A DNA stretch of 64,000 nucleotides from Candidatus Liberimonas magnetica. GTDB taxonomy: Bacteria; Elusimicrobiota; Endomicrobiia; Endomicrobiales; JAFGIL01. The stretch lies in the NCBI GenBank assembly GCA_020523885.1, contig JAJAPY010000004.1:166275-230274 (forward strand). Direction: 5' to 3'. This document shows, piece by piece, positions 25,267 to 34,130 of this stretch. Every line of letters starts with the position of its first letter. Position 1 is the stretch's first letter. A program made the position numbers and the translations under genes. The notes under the pieces are model-generated. The model was not told the origin of the DNA. It did not search any database and saw only the letters and a list, made by a program, of their open reading frames with translations.

Positions 25267-25820
25267 AAAGAAAAACATTTCATTTTTTAACTATTATTTA
25301 TATTTTGGCTTACTGGTTTTTACCTTATAGAACAGTTATCTGGGGCATGGCTGCGCTCATTGTTATAGTCATACTCGGCGAAACATTAAGAAAATTCAGC
25401 CCAACGTTTAATGTCTGGATATTAAAAGCACTTGGCGGCGTACACAGGGAAGAGGAAATAAATAAAATAAGCGGGCTTCCATGGACGATCTCCGGTTCTT
25501 TTCTTACCATGCTTATTTTCCCGGACAAACAAATAGTTTTGGTAAGCCTTTTATACCTTGCTTTCGGCGACGCAGCCGCTGCTCTTTTTGGAAAAAAATA
25601 CGGTAAGAGGAAAGTATACAGAGAAAAGACGCTGGAAGGAAGCATATCCTGTTTTATTGTATGCCTCATCATAGGGTTGTTCTTTTTAAACTTCAAACTT
25701 GCGATCATCGGGGCTTTATTGATCACGGTAATCGAACTCTATCCCTGGCCTTTGAACGACAACTTCTGGATACCGATCATCGCAGCAAACATATTGACTT
25801 ATTTAAATAGATTCTTTTAA
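25239..25820 (+). CDS. dolichol kinase/phytol kinase-like membrane CTP-transferase family protein
   Basis: 193 residues and six to seven TM helices. The diagnostic segment LAFGDAAAALFGKKYGKRK (about 108-124, Asp111) followed by KTLEGS (130-135) places it with the dolichol kinase / phytol kinase / CTP:phosphatidate cytidylyltransferase-like superfamily, which phosphorylates polyprenols or related lipids using CTP (or another NTP). It overlaps the M50-like gene by 28 bases. In a bacterium without tocopherol genes in view, a polyprenol salvage role is an inference. Confidence 0.82.
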   Translation: MGFFPLDEIKRKTFHFLTIIYILAYWFLPYRTVIWGMAALIVIVILGETLRKFSPTFNVWILKALGGVHREEEINKISGLPWTISGSFLTMLIFPDKQIVLVSLLYLAFGDAAAALFGKKYGKRKVYREKTLEGSISCFIVCLIIGLFFLNFKLAIIGALLITVIELYPWPLNDNFWIPIIAANILTYLNRFF

Positions 25821-25932
25821 TATAAGCACAAATTTCAATAACCAAGAGACCATAGCCAATAAATAACCAAGAAACAATAACCAACATGAATTTTTGATTC
25901 TTGCAATTTGGAAAATTTTTTAGAATAAACTT

Positions 25933-26691
25933 ATGAGTAATATTGCTATCAAATCATCAAATCTTACCAAGAACTTTGGAGACATAAAAGCAGTAGACAA
26001 CTTAAACCTTGAAATTTATGAAGGCGAAATATTCGCATTTCTGGGGCCGAACGGTGCAGGAAAAACCACAACTATAAAACTTTTCACAGGGCTTCTTATC
26101 CCCACCAGCGGTTCGGTCACGATCAACGGTTATGATATCCAGAGCGATCCGCAGAAGGCAAAACAATCCATAGGCCTTATTTCAGACCAGCCGTTCGTCT
26201 ATCAGTACCTGAGCGGCTTTGAATTCATGCGTTTTGTGGGTGACTTATACAACGTTCCCGTCAATGAGCAGAAAAACAAGATACCTGAACTGCTTGAAAT
26301 GTTAGAACTAAAAGACTGGCAGGACGACCTGGTCGAATCCTATTCGCATGGAATGAAGCAAAAACTTGTTTTTGCAAGCATGCTCCTGCACAACCCGAAG
26401 GTGCTTTTACTTGATGAGCCCCTGGTGGGCCTTGACCCAAAAGGAGCAAGGCTTGTAAAAGATATTTTTAAAGAACTCTCAAACCGCGGAGTAACGATAT
26501 TTATGAGCACGCACGTACTTGAGATAGCTGAAAAACTGGCCCACAGGGTAGGCATAATTCAAAAAGGAAAGGTGACGGAAGTCTCCAGCGTTGAAGCCCT
26601 TAAAGACAAAATCAAGTCAAAAAACCTAGAAGACATATTCCTAGAACTTACCGGCGGCACCCAGTACGCCGAAATGCTTAAATACCTCTAA
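25933..26691 (+). CDS. ABC transporter ATP-binding protein (exporter type)
   Basis: 252 residues with all nucleotide-binding motifs: Walker A GPNGAGKTT (38-46), Q-loop around 85, a variant signature SYSHGMKQK (136-144) and Walker B LLLLDEP (157-163), then the H-loop STHVLE. The C-terminal extension is the one seen in ABC-2/drug- or polysaccharide-type exporters. Its permease partner (27569-29215) is on the same strand but separated by a decayed transposase gene and palindromes, so the operon has been split by an insertion. Confidence 0.93.
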   Translation: MSNIAIKSSNLTKNFGDIKAVDNLNLEIYEGEIFAFLGPNGAGKTTTIKLFTGLLIPTSGSVTINGYDIQSDPQKAKQSIGLISDQPFVYQYLSGFEFMRFVGDLYNVPVNEQKNKIPELLEMLELKDWQDDLVESYSHGMKQKLVFASMLLHNPKVLLLDEPLVGLDPKGARLVKDIFKELSNRGVTIFMSTHVLEIAEKLAHRVGIIQKGKVTEVSSVEALKDKIKSKNLEDIFLELTGGTQYAEMLKYL

Positions 26692-26792
26692 AAACAATTG
26701 TAAAATGCAAATATTGCAAAATTAAGGTATTTATTTAAATCAGCAACTATTTTATTTTGACAATAGATACATTGACGTAAAAATAGGTGTTA

Positions 26793-27257
26793 ATGAACAC
26801 ATACAAATCAAGAAAACAAACCAGATTAAAAGGATATGATTATTCTTTGGACGGGTATTATTTTGTAACAATATGTTCAAAAGACAGAAAGAATATTTTC
26901 GGTAAAATTATTGATGCCGTAGGGGCGGGCCTTGCGTCCGCCCACTATAAAATCAGATTATCAAAATTGGGCCAAATAATTGACAGCCAATGGCAAAACA
27001 TCAAAAAACAATATAATAATGTCGAATTGGGTATTATCATGCCAAATCATATCCACGGTATTATAATTGTTGACAATTCTGTATTGTTACGGGCGGACGC
27101 AAGGCCCGCCCCTACGGTATCTGATATTGTTTGTTCATTCAAATCGAAATGTTCGGTTGAATATTTAAAATATATTAAACAAAACAACCTGAATATTTCG
27201 GGTAAAATATGGCAGCGTTCTTTCAATGACCATATAAGAGAAACTTCGGGGACGTAG
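26793..27257 (+). pseudogene. decayed REP-associated Y1 (IS200-like) transposase
   Basis: A frame of about 154 codons from the ATG at 26793. It has the RAYT N-terminus (SRKQTRLKGYDYSLDGYYFVTIC) and the HUH motif (MPNHIHGIII). The C-terminus ends early: RSFNDHIRETSGT stops where intact relatives carry a catalytic Tyr (SFYDHIIR-like) and a further helix. Tyr is replaced by Asn and the tail is lost, so it should be inactive. Its frame also contains two copies of an inverted GC-rich repeat. It interrupts an ABC exporter operon. Confidence 0.75.
26916..27118. repeat. long GC-rich inverted repeat inside the decayed transposase
   Basis: The 28 bases at 26916-26943 and the 28 bases at 27091-27118 are reverse complements with a single mismatch, 147 bases apart. 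They are translated in frame as VGAGLASAH and RADARPAPT. Their GC content differs sharply from the surrounding A/T-rich gene. They look like two inserted palindromic (REP-type) units in opposite orientation. Confidence 0.75.
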
Positions 27258-27568
27258 TTAGGCAATAAGGTATTAACTATAAAGATAATTAGTCATAATA
27301 GTCTAAATCAGTTGAATTATCTGTGTTTTTGAAGTTTCCCCCTTTTGGCTGGTAATGAGTTGAGTAATTTTTCGGAGTTGTCGGCGAGGACTGTCTGAGT
27401 CCCGCCTTGGCGGGACGAGTTCCGCAGCCGCCGAAAAATTGCGAACGAATAGCCAAGGGGGCGCATTTCTTTTCGTCCATTTTATTTGGGCGCACAAAGA
27501 AAATGGACCCGGGGGTGCAGGGGCAGGATAGCCCCGCGAAGTTGCCTTTTACAAATTGTGTCACACAA
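27258..27568. repeat. palindrome-rich spacer upstream of the ABC permease
   Basis: No gene. A perfect hairpin GTCCCGCC-TT-GGCGGGAC (27391-27408) sits inside a larger inverted repeat (AATTTTTCGG near 27365 with CCGAAAAATT near 27431). The segment is GC-rich against an A/T-rich background and continues the mobile-element remnant that starts at 26793. An open frame extends into the permease from 27407, but its sequence is that of the repeat, so it is not the native start. Confidence 0.6.
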
Positions 27569-29215
27569 ATGAAACCTATGACAAACTTAATCTTACTCCA
27601 GTATCGTATCTTCAGAAACCGTATCCTCAGGCTTGATTTTTTTGACGATGTTAAGATATCCGTCATATTGCTTATTGGCCTGGGATTTCTTTCATTTATA
27701 TATTTTGGCTCCTTCAGGCTATTGGCATATTTAAACTCCGTGCAGATCGCTGGGCCTCTTTTAGTAAATAAATTTTTGGCGCTTATCTTTCTGTCTTCGT
27801 TTTTCATGGTGGCTTTCTCAAGTGTGGTAACTTCCTTTACGACTATATTTACAAGCAAAGACATCACGTGGCTTATGACAACGCCGCTCTCTGTCAAGAA
27901 AATATTTGCTTTTAAATCAACTGCTAATTTTATTAATTCATCCTGGATGGTCTTTATAGCCCTGTTCCCGGTTCTATTAGCACTTGGCAGGGTAAAACAT
28001 ACCGGGATATTTTATTATTTCCTGGTGATTCTGTTACTACTGCCGTTCCTGTTTTTGGCTTCCCTGCTCGGGCAAACGATCAATCTTTTTTTAATGCGGT
28101 TTTTGCCTCAAAGACAGGTCAGGGATTACTTTGTTTTATTGGCCATAATCATCATAACAGCCCTTTACGTGCTTTTCAGGCTTTTTGAGCCAGAACGCTT
28201 CGTTAAACCTGACGGCTTGGCTGTGATCGCCCAATACCTTTCATACCTTGACGCGCCTACAGCGGTTTACCTGCCTTCCTGGTGGGTGGCAGCAGGGATA
28301 TTCAGTATAATAGCAAAGAACACAACCAACCTGCTTTTTTATTTTATGCTGCTTTATGGATCGGTGACTTTTGTTTTAATAGCCCTTATCGGTTTTGCAA
28401 AAAAACTTTATTTTGTCGGCTGGGCAGAAGGCCAGATACTCGCAAAGCAAAAATCCCTTAAAAAGCACAGCTACGATATTCTGTCCCCCCTTTACACTTT
28501 AATAAAAAAAGATTTTATCATTTTTTTCAGGGACATCAGCCAGTGGTCGCAAATCCTTATCTTATGCTCAATAATCTTTGTCTACCTATTCAGCATATAC
28601 AAACTGCCTCTCGACACAATGGACCTTCAAAATCTTGTATCATATGCGAACATAGCGCTTATCGGCTTTATACTTTCGGCCGTTGCCCTGCGCCTGATAT
28701 TCCCCTCGATCAGCATTGAGGGCGACAGCGCCTGGCTTTTGTTTGCTTCACCCTTATCACGGCCAAAATTATTCTGGTCAAAACTTATTTTTGGAAGCAT
28801 CCCTGTAATAGCACTTGCTATGATATTAATACTGGCCTCCAACTATCTTTTAAAAACCGACAACTTCATATTTTGCGTGACATCTGTTTCAACGATAATC
28901 ATGGCCGTGGGCCTCAGCACCCTCGCGATGTCTTTTGGAACGGTTTTTCCGAGGTTTGACCTGTCAAATATAGTAGAGATAGAAGCTTCTTTCGGCGGCC
29001 TGATGTATATCATATCCGCATTTTTTTATGTAGCTCTGAATATGACATTGCTGTCGATCCCTATACAAAACCACTATCACGTAAAATTCGGTATGACTCA
29101 AATACCCTGGAGTTTCTTATGGAGGATAGGGATTGGATTTATAGTTCTAAATATGATCGTTTACATATTGCCTGTTTATATAGGGCTTAAAAAACTGCGA
29201 AGGATAGAAAAATGA
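27569..29215 (+). CDS. ABC exporter permease, large multi-spanning type
   Basis: About 548 residues from the ATG at 27569 (MKPMTNLILLQYRIFRN; the next ATG, three codons on, is equally likely). I reject the longer frame from 27407 because its first 54 codons translate a palindromic repeat. There are about 12 TM helices in two halves, with a cytoplasmic loop (GWAEGQILAKQKSLKKHSYDILSPL) between them. The architecture resembles the putative ABC exporter permease families that pair with single ATP-binding subunits such as the one at 25933-26691. The substrate is unknown. No strong Shine-Dalgarno is visible, in keeping with a disrupted leader. Confidence 0.82.
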   Translation: MKPMTNLILLQYRIFRNRILRLDFFDDVKISVILLIGLGFLSFIYFGSFRLLAYLNSVQIAGPLLVNKFLALIFLSSFFMVAFSSVVTSFTTIFTSKDITWLMTTPLSVKKIFAFKSTANFINSSWMVFIALFPVLLALGRVKHTGIFYYFLVILLLLPFLFLASLLGQTINLFLMRFLPQRQVRDYFVLLAIIIITALYVLFRLFEPERFVKPDGLAVIAQYLSYLDAPTAVYLPSWWVAAGIFSIIAKNTTNLLFYFMLLYGSVTFVLIALIGFAKKLYFVGWAEGQILAKQKSLKKHSYDILSPLYTLIKKDFIIFFRDISQWSQILILCSIIFVYLFSIYKLPLDTMDLQNLVSYANIALIGFILSAVALRLIFPSISIEGDSAWLLFASPLSRPKLFWSKLIFGSIPVIALAMILILASNYLLKTDNFIFCVTSVSTIIMAVGLSTLAMSFGTVFPRFDLSNIVEIEASFGGLMYIISAFFYVALNMTLLSIPIQNHYHVKFGMTQIPWSFLWRIGIGFIVLNMIVYILPVYIGLKKLRRIEK

Positions 29216-29295
29216 CCCATCCTTCGTCCCGCTTTGCCGGACTACGGAGGGCAAGTCCCACGGTTAGTAACAATTTTGATATAATAAGGAACATC

Positions 29296-29982
29296 ATGAG
29301 GAAAAAAATTTATTTAGCTTGTTTATTAGTTTTTCTAATATCAAACTTTGCTTTTTCTCAAAACCAGAAAGTGTTTTATGCTGACGGGCCTAAAGACAAG
29401 AAAGCGCTTTCGCTTACTTTTGACGATGGGCCTGCACCGAATACAAAAAAAGTGCTTAATATACTAAAGAAGCACAATATCAAAGCGACCTTTTTCATGG
29501 AAGGGGCAAAATTAGCGCAATACCCGGATATAGCAAAAGAAGTGCAATCCGCAGGCCATGAAATAGGAATACACCTGTACAGCCACCCGAATTTTTATGC
29601 TTATAAGAAAAGCGATTATAGGGAATTCTTGATAAACGAAATAGAAAAAACCCGGAAAGAGGCAGAGAAGGCGCTCGGTATTAAGGTAAGTTTACTTAGG
29701 ATGCCGAACGGTTATGTCAGGCAATGGGTAAAAGCTATAGCTAAAGAACAGACTTTGGTATTAATTAACTGGTCTTTCGGGACCGACTGGAAAAAAATGA
29801 CCAAGGAACAGCTGCTTAAAACATATACTGAACATATTAAACCCGGCGCTATTTTTTTACTTCATGACTCCGGGAAAAAAGATAAACCTATGCTTGAAAT
29901 GCTTTCCGATTTCATAGAGGAACTACAAAGGCAGGGGTATAGTATTGTTACAATAAGTGAACTGCTTGCAATACAAAACTAA
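29296..29982 (+). CDS. secreted polysaccharide deacetylase (NodB/CE4 family)
   Basis: 228 residues from the ATG at 29296 (AAGGA 5 bases upstream); the product then starts with a signal peptide MRKKIYLACLLVFLISNFAFS. NodB motifs: TFDDGPAPNTKKVL (motif 1), GIHLYSHPNF with the metal-binding HxxxH-type pair (motif 2), LRMPNGYV in place of the usual RPPYG (motif 3, altered), NWSFGTDWKK (motif 4) and FLLHDSG (motif 5). It probably removes acetyl groups from peptidoglycan or an exopolysaccharide. A strong terminator follows. The altered motif 3 may change specificity. Confidence 0.9.
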   Translation: MRKKIYLACLLVFLISNFAFSQNQKVFYADGPKDKKALSLTFDDGPAPNTKKVLNILKKHNIKATFFMEGAKLAQYPDIAKEVQSAGHEIGIHLYSHPNFYAYKKSDYREFLINEIEKTRKEAEKALGIKVSLLRMPNGYVRQWVKAIAKEQTLVLINWSFGTDWKKMTKEQLLKTYTEHIKPGAIFLLHDSGKKDKPMLEMLSDFIEELQRQGYSIVTISELLAIQN

Positions 29983-29987
29983 AAACT

Positions 29988-30014
29988 CCGCCAATATGAT
30001 TGGCGGCTTTTTTT
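29988..30014 (+). terminator. intrinsic terminator after the deacetylase gene
   Basis: A perfect 8-bp stem CCGCCAAT-ATG-ATTGGCGG followed by C and seven T, 5 bases after the stop codon. Confidence 0.95.
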
Positions 30015-30031
30015 GACGCGCCAACAACCTG

Positions 30032-30074
30032 CATGTCCACCATGATCGACGGGCTGCCAACCCGGGGAGACATG
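30032..30074. repeat. small dyad element
   Basis: CATGTC (30032-30037) and GACATG (30069-30074) flank an inner GGG / CCC pair. It may be a palindromic repeat relative, but the arms are short. It lies between two convergent genes. Confidence 0.3.
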
Positions 30075-30097
30075 TTGGATTAACCTTATTTCACCAA

Positions 30098-30865
30098 TTA
30101 TTGCTTTTGTTCTGCTGGTTTTTCTGTTTCAGATACAGCCTTCTTGAACTCTTCTATAACTTTTTTTACTTTTCCTTGAGAGTCGTCTTTTGTTATGAAC
30201 GCCAACGGCCTTGAAAGTTTGACAGAATCTACTATTTTCACATCAGGCGTAACATACGTCCTGCTTACTCCAGCAATTGCCCCAGGAGTAGACTCTACCT
30301 CTGCAACTAATGCATCATAAAGAGTAAATTCTTTCGTGCGGGGTGAAAAATCAGCTTCGGGAAATAATTCTTTTCTTATAAGGTTTCTGATTGCACATGT
30401 AGGTTTGCCTGCAATAACAGCTATCGTTAAATTCGGCCCGCCGACTTCTCTCCAGTTAGTTATACTGCCTATAAGGATTTTTTTAAGCTGTTCTTTTGTT
30501 AAATTTGTAACTGGATTTGACTTATTAAGGATAAATACCAGTTCATCATTTTTTAAGGACGTAAATACCAGCCCGTTACTACTTATGTCTCTTTTTCCCA
30601 TCCTTGCGGCATTCAGGGTGTTTTCAAGAGTTGTAGCTGTTAAAGCTACGTCACATTTACCCTGGTCAAGGTTCATAAGCCCTACGCCTGCGGCATTTCC
30701 TACAATTTCCAGCCTGCACTCCAGGTTTTTTTCAACTATATTTTTGTAAGGGCCCAAGAATTCGACAACGGTCGTTGCACCGTACATCCTGATAACATCC
30801 TGGACAGACTGAACTGAAAAAACCATGGCTAAACTACAAACAAAAAAAACAATTGTTTTTTTCAT
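30098..30865 (-). CDS. PstS-like periplasmic substrate-binding protein, second orphan paralog
   Basis: 255 residues with signal peptide MKKTIVFFVCSLAMVFSVQS. It aligns along its length with the protein at 21790-22527 (IRMYGATTVVEFLGPYKNIVEKNLECRLEIVGNAAG..., CDVALTATTLENT..., LKNDELVFILN, REVGGPNL, PGAIAGVS). It has a short extra Lys/Glu-rich tail (SETEKPAEQKQ). GGAGG precedes the ATG at good spacing. There is again no transporter gene beside it. The two copies may bind related ligands or respond to different signals. Confidence 0.85.
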   Translation of the reverse strand: MKKTIVFFVCSLAMVFSVQSVQDVIRMYGATTVVEFLGPYKNIVEKNLECRLEIVGNAAGVGLMNLDQGKCDVALTATTLENTLNAARMGKRDISSNGLVFTSLKNDELVFILNKSNPVTNLTKEQLKKILIGSITNWREVGGPNLTIAVIAGKPTCAIRNLIRKELFPEADFSPRTKEFTLYDALVAEVESTPGAIAGVSRTYVTPDVKIVDSVKLSRPLAFITKDDSQGKVKKVIEEFKKAVSETEKPAEQKQ

Positions 30866-30959
30866 TTTTCCTCCCCCCGTCTTATTTTGATTGTTGCCAA
30901 TGGAGTATCCAGGTTAATGCAGGTAGACTGCTGTAGAGAGATACTATTAGTATGCCTAA

Positions 30960-30988
30960 ATTATATAAATAAATTATTAATAAGTCAA
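30960..30988 (-). promoter_or_regulatory. consensus sigma-70 promoter of the second PstS-like gene
   Basis: On the minus strand TTGACT, a 17-base spacer and a perfect TATAAT, 95 bases before the start codon. It parallels the perfect promoter at 21657-21685 upstream of the paralog. Confidence 0.8.
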
Positions 30989-31089
30989 GTCTAACCTGTT
31001 TTTGGTTAGCCCTGCCGCAAGCAAGTTACATATAAAGCAGGATTTAACTTCTTAACCTGAGGTACAACTTAATGAAATTGATGCTTTTT

Positions 31090-31500
31090 TCAAGGATATG
31101 GTTTTTGTTTTTGGAGATCGGTCAATTTGCCAAACGAAGCCATCAATGCATCAATATTTATGCCTGAATCAGTATTAGTCTCAACATCTTCAATAAGTTT
31201 TTTTAAAACTTCAGAAGTCTTAGAAATCAAATCAACAATTTCGGCTGTAGCCCTGAGTTCATTTCTAAGGAGTTTATCAACAAGGTTTTCCATAGTGCGT
31301 GAAAGGTCGGTTATTTTGTTAAAATCCATTATAGCAGCCATGCCTTTCAAGGTATGTGCCGATCTAAAGACCTGATTTAAGGTTTCCTTATTTGACGGAT
31401 TTTTAACCGCTACAAGCAAAGCAGAGTTTAGTGAAACCAGGTGTTCTTTGGCTTCAGACAAAAATACTTCTTTGAATTGGGAAATGTCCATTTCATCCAT
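31090..31500 (-). CDS. stand-alone Hpt (CheA P1-like) phosphotransfer protein
   Basis: 136 residues. The Hpt four-helix motif is present with the phospho-accepting His in FRSAHTLKGMAAIM (about residues 45-58), preceded by FLSEAKEHLVSLNSALL. This is the domain found at the N-terminus of CheA, but here it ends after 136 residues. Nothing resembling the P2-P5 regions follows in the next 200 bases, so it is a free Hpt domain or a remnant. It is the last gene of the chemosensory cluster. It could relay phosphate to the CheB receiver or the CheY at 38857. Confidence 0.8.
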   Translation of the reverse strand: MDEMDISQFKEVFLSEAKEHLVSLNSALLVAVKNPSNKETLNQVFRSAHTLKGMAAIMDFNKITDLSRTMENLVDKLLRNELRATAEIVDLISKTSEVLKKLIEDVETNTDSGINIDALMASFGKLTDLQKQKPYP

Positions 31501-31561
31501 TTGATTCTAGTATTAAGGCCGTATTTTTTTTATTCTTTACAGATATTATTTCTAAAGGGGC

Positions 31562-33184
31562 TTACTTCCACCACACGCTGCAGGCAATAAAATATCCCTT
31601 GTTATCTTTGCCGGTCTCATTTTCGATCCTGGTCAAGGTCAATTTCGCCTGCTCAAAAAAATATAATGTCCAACTGTTAGTCGCATTTGCAAGTATCTCC
31701 GAATTTGATTCTGTATAACCGCCGTTCCGTTGTATGAATTTTAAATATTTTTTTTCAAGATTTAATGAAACCTTTTCCCATTGCACTTCAGGAAAAATAA
31801 TCTTGTTTATGGTTTCCAGGACAGTAATTAAATTTTCAACATCTAAAGGCACTATATCGAGGCCTTTTTTGAATAACCGGTAACAGTTCCTTGCATTTTC
31901 GTAAGCGATAGTTTCTATTATATTAGGGTTAGCTTTGCTTAAAAATTTAAAGATGTTTTCATTTAGCTCATTGTAAATGCTGCCCGGAAAATAATTATAA
32001 GAATTTATTTCGCCTGACAGGGTATTTCTTGAATTTTCTGTCATGTTTGCGAGAATATCGCTGCAAACCTTCTCCCGTTCTTTTTCTTGCAAGTAATTCA
32101 TGGTATTCTTAAGTACGCTTCCCTTAACATAAAAATTCTTTTGACCGGCTGCATCAACTTTTGAGCCAAGATATCTTTCTACTGTAGCTGCGATAGTATA
32201 AGAAGAGCTTGTCGTGTCATAAAAACCTGATGTTATAACACTTAGTGGCATCCCGTTAAACACTCCCGCGGTTGATTCGTCTTCAACTATTACCTTGCCC
32301 CCTAATTTTTTTACTTCCTCGGCGCCTTTTACTCCAGAATTGCCGAGGCCTGAAAGTATGACCAGAATGGTTTCGAACCTAAAAGCTTTTGCACAGGAAA
32401 TAATTACTTTGTCAATGTCAGGCTGTAAGCGCACTTGATAATCTATCAGGTTCACTACTTTTCCTCTTTTGGTGTTGTACAATTCCAGGGTTGAATCAGT
32501 GGGAGAGAAGAGGATATCTCTTGACCGGAGAATATCGCCCTTATTCGCATGCCTGACATGCAGGGTGGTCTTTGTCTGCAAATGAGCTATAAAGGAATCT
32601 ACAAAAACACTCGGAAGGTGCTGGGCAATAATTATCCCTGCCGACAAGTTTTCAGAGAATTTTGATATTACTTCATAAAGGGAAGGCGGGCCTCCCGCTG
32701 AGGTCGCTATTACGACAACTTGGGTAGCTTTTGAATTAGTTAAAGGTTTTTTCTTATTTAATTGCAGTGCCTTATTTTCAAGGAGCCTGACCTTGTTGAT
32801 TTTAGAAGCTGCTCTAACTTTTTCAATGAGTTCTTTTCTGATCGCAGAAGTATCTTCCTGCTTCTCCGGTTTGATGACTACGTCTACGACACCTAAAGAG
32901 AAAGCTTCCTGTACTACGTCTGAAGAAGGCAGGCTGATTGAACTGACTAAAATAACAGGAGTGGGCCGCTGCTTCATGATTTCTTCAAGCGCCCATAGAC
33001 CGTCGAAACCCGGCATGATTATATCCATAGTAATAACATCCGGCCCTAAAAGCAATGTTTTTTCAATAGCTTCTTTGCCATCACCAGCTTCATCAATTAC
33101 TTCGATCTCGGGGTCAAAGGAAAGTATTTGCTTAATTATTTTTCTTAAGAATGTTGAATCATCCACCACAAGTACTTTTATCAT
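31562..33184 (-). CDS. cheB: CheB-type protein-glutamate methylesterase with long C-terminal extension
   Basis: 540 residues against about 350 usual. Residues 1-120 are a receiver domain with acceptor Asp54 (VITMDIIMPGFDG); residues 150-345 are the methylesterase domain. Ser162 (ATSAGGP) and His189 (IIAQHLP) of the catalytic triad are present, but the Asp in the usual GMGxDG motif is replaced: LSGLGNSGVKG has Ser283. Residues 350-540 are an unrecognised, mostly helical extension ending in CSVWWK. The gene follows cheR by 21 bases. Known CheB variants lose much activity without that Asp, so the enzyme may be slow or may work mainly as a signalling scaffold; this is inference. Confidence 0.88.
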   Translation of the reverse strand: MIKVLVVDDSTFLRKIIKQILSFDPEIEVIDEAGDGKEAIEKTLLLGPDVITMDIIMPGFDGLWALEEIMKQRPTPVILVSSISLPSSDVVQEAFSLGVVDVVIKPEKQEDTSAIRKELIEKVRAASKINKVRLLENKALQLNKKKPLTNSKATQVVVIATSAGGPPSLYEVISKFSENLSAGIIIAQHLPSVFVDSFIAHLQTKTTLHVRHANKGDILRSRDILFSPTDSTLELYNTKRGKVVNLIDYQVRLQPDIDKVIISCAKAFRFETILVILSGLGNSGVKGAEEVKKLGGKVIVEDESTAGVFNGMPLSVITSGFYDTTSSSYTIAATVERYLGSKVDAAGQKNFYVKGSVLKNTMNYLQEKEREKVCSDILANMTENSRNTLSGEINSYNYFPGSIYNELNENIFKFLSKANPNIIETIAYENARNCYRLFKKGLDIVPLDVENLITVLETINKIIFPEVQWEKVSLNLEKKYLKFIQRNGGYTESNSEILANATNSWTLYFFEQAKLTLTRIENETGKDNKGYFIACSVWWK

Positions 33185-33205
33185 TTTTAGTATTTCCCGG
33201 CAGTT

Positions 33206-34111
33206 TTAACTTTTGGGCGGGTATCCGTGCCACCACCTGTTTCTTTTTTCCTGGTCAGTTTTTTCCTGCTCATTCCGTCTTTCTTTCCGGTATATCCTTT
33301 CTTTTTCGTCGTAAAAGTATAACTTATTTTTTAAATGCCTTTCAAAAAGGATTTCAGATTCGCCGATGATCAGCCAGCCGTTTTCAACAAGAGATTTATG
33401 AAAAATATTCACCAATTTTTCTTTTGCCTGGGCATTAAAATAGATCAGCATATTCCTGCAAAGCACGATATCAAAGGTATTGCAAAAAACCTCGCCCCCA
33501 AATACATCCTTGCGTTTAAAAATAACCTGATTTTTTATTTTGTCGTTTATTTTATATAAACCGATATTTTCTATTTTTGTAAAATATTTATTTATGTATT
33601 CTTTTGGGATTTCAGTCATAGATTCCGTGCTGTAGATCCCATTCCGTGCTTTTAAAAGAGAGGTTTCGTCTATATCTGTTGCTGTTATATAGATTTTATA
33701 GTTATGTTTTTCATATAGTTCGGATAATAATACCGCGATAGAATACGGTTCTTCTCCTGAAGAACATCCACAAGACCAAACAGAGATACTTTTGTTATAA
33801 GACGTATTTTTTTCTCGTATTATGATCGGCAAAACATTGTTCTGAATATATTTCCAGATCTTTATATCTCTGAAAAATTTTGTAACATTTATCGTCAACG
33901 CATCGAATAAATATCTTAATTCTTCGGGATTTTTTTCTAATATTTTAATGTAGGCGTTGTAATTGTCTAATTCAAGGTCATTGGCCGAGATCCTTGCATT
34001 TATGCGCCTTTTTATATAAGCTTCATTATATTGCCTGCAATTAATTGAAAGTCTTTTATGTATAAGATCTAAAAGTTTATTGAAATAATATTCTTCGGCA
34101 GTTGGTCCCAC
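33206..34111 (-). CDS. cheR: CheR-type chemoreceptor methyltransferase
   Basis: 301 residues. The N-terminal CheR helical domain (1-75) is followed by the signature LTINVTKFFRD (72-82) and the SAM-binding motif VWSCGCSSGEEPYSIA (111-126), then DIDE and the DVVF-like strand FDIVLCRNMLIYF. It transfers methyl groups from S-adenosylmethionine to Glu residues of the receptor encoded next to it (34339-36309). The C-terminus carries a basic tail (EKTDQEKRNRWW). Gene order CheW-MCP-CheR-CheB fits a single chemosensory unit. Confidence 0.92.
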   Translation of the reverse strand: MGPTAEEYYFNKLLDLIHKRLSINCRQYNEAYIKRRINARISANDLELDNYNAYIKILEKNPEELRYLFDALTINVTKFFRDIKIWKYIQNNVLPIIIREKNTSYNKSISVWSCGCSSGEEPYSIAVLLSELYEKHNYKIYITATDIDETSLLKARNGIYSTESMTEIPKEYINKYFTKIENIGLYKINDKIKNQVIFKRKDVFGGEVFCNTFDIVLCRNMLIYFNAQAKEKLVNIFHKSLVENGWLIIGESEILFERHLKNKLYFYDEKERIYRKERRNEQEKTDQEKRNRWWHGYPPKS

Positions 34112-34130
34112 AAGTTAATTCCTTCGGAAA

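Noticed and set aside
27407-27568. 54-codon N-terminal extension of the ABC permease
   Set aside because: The extension translates a palindromic repeat; the membrane protein proper begins at MKPMTN/MTNLILL.
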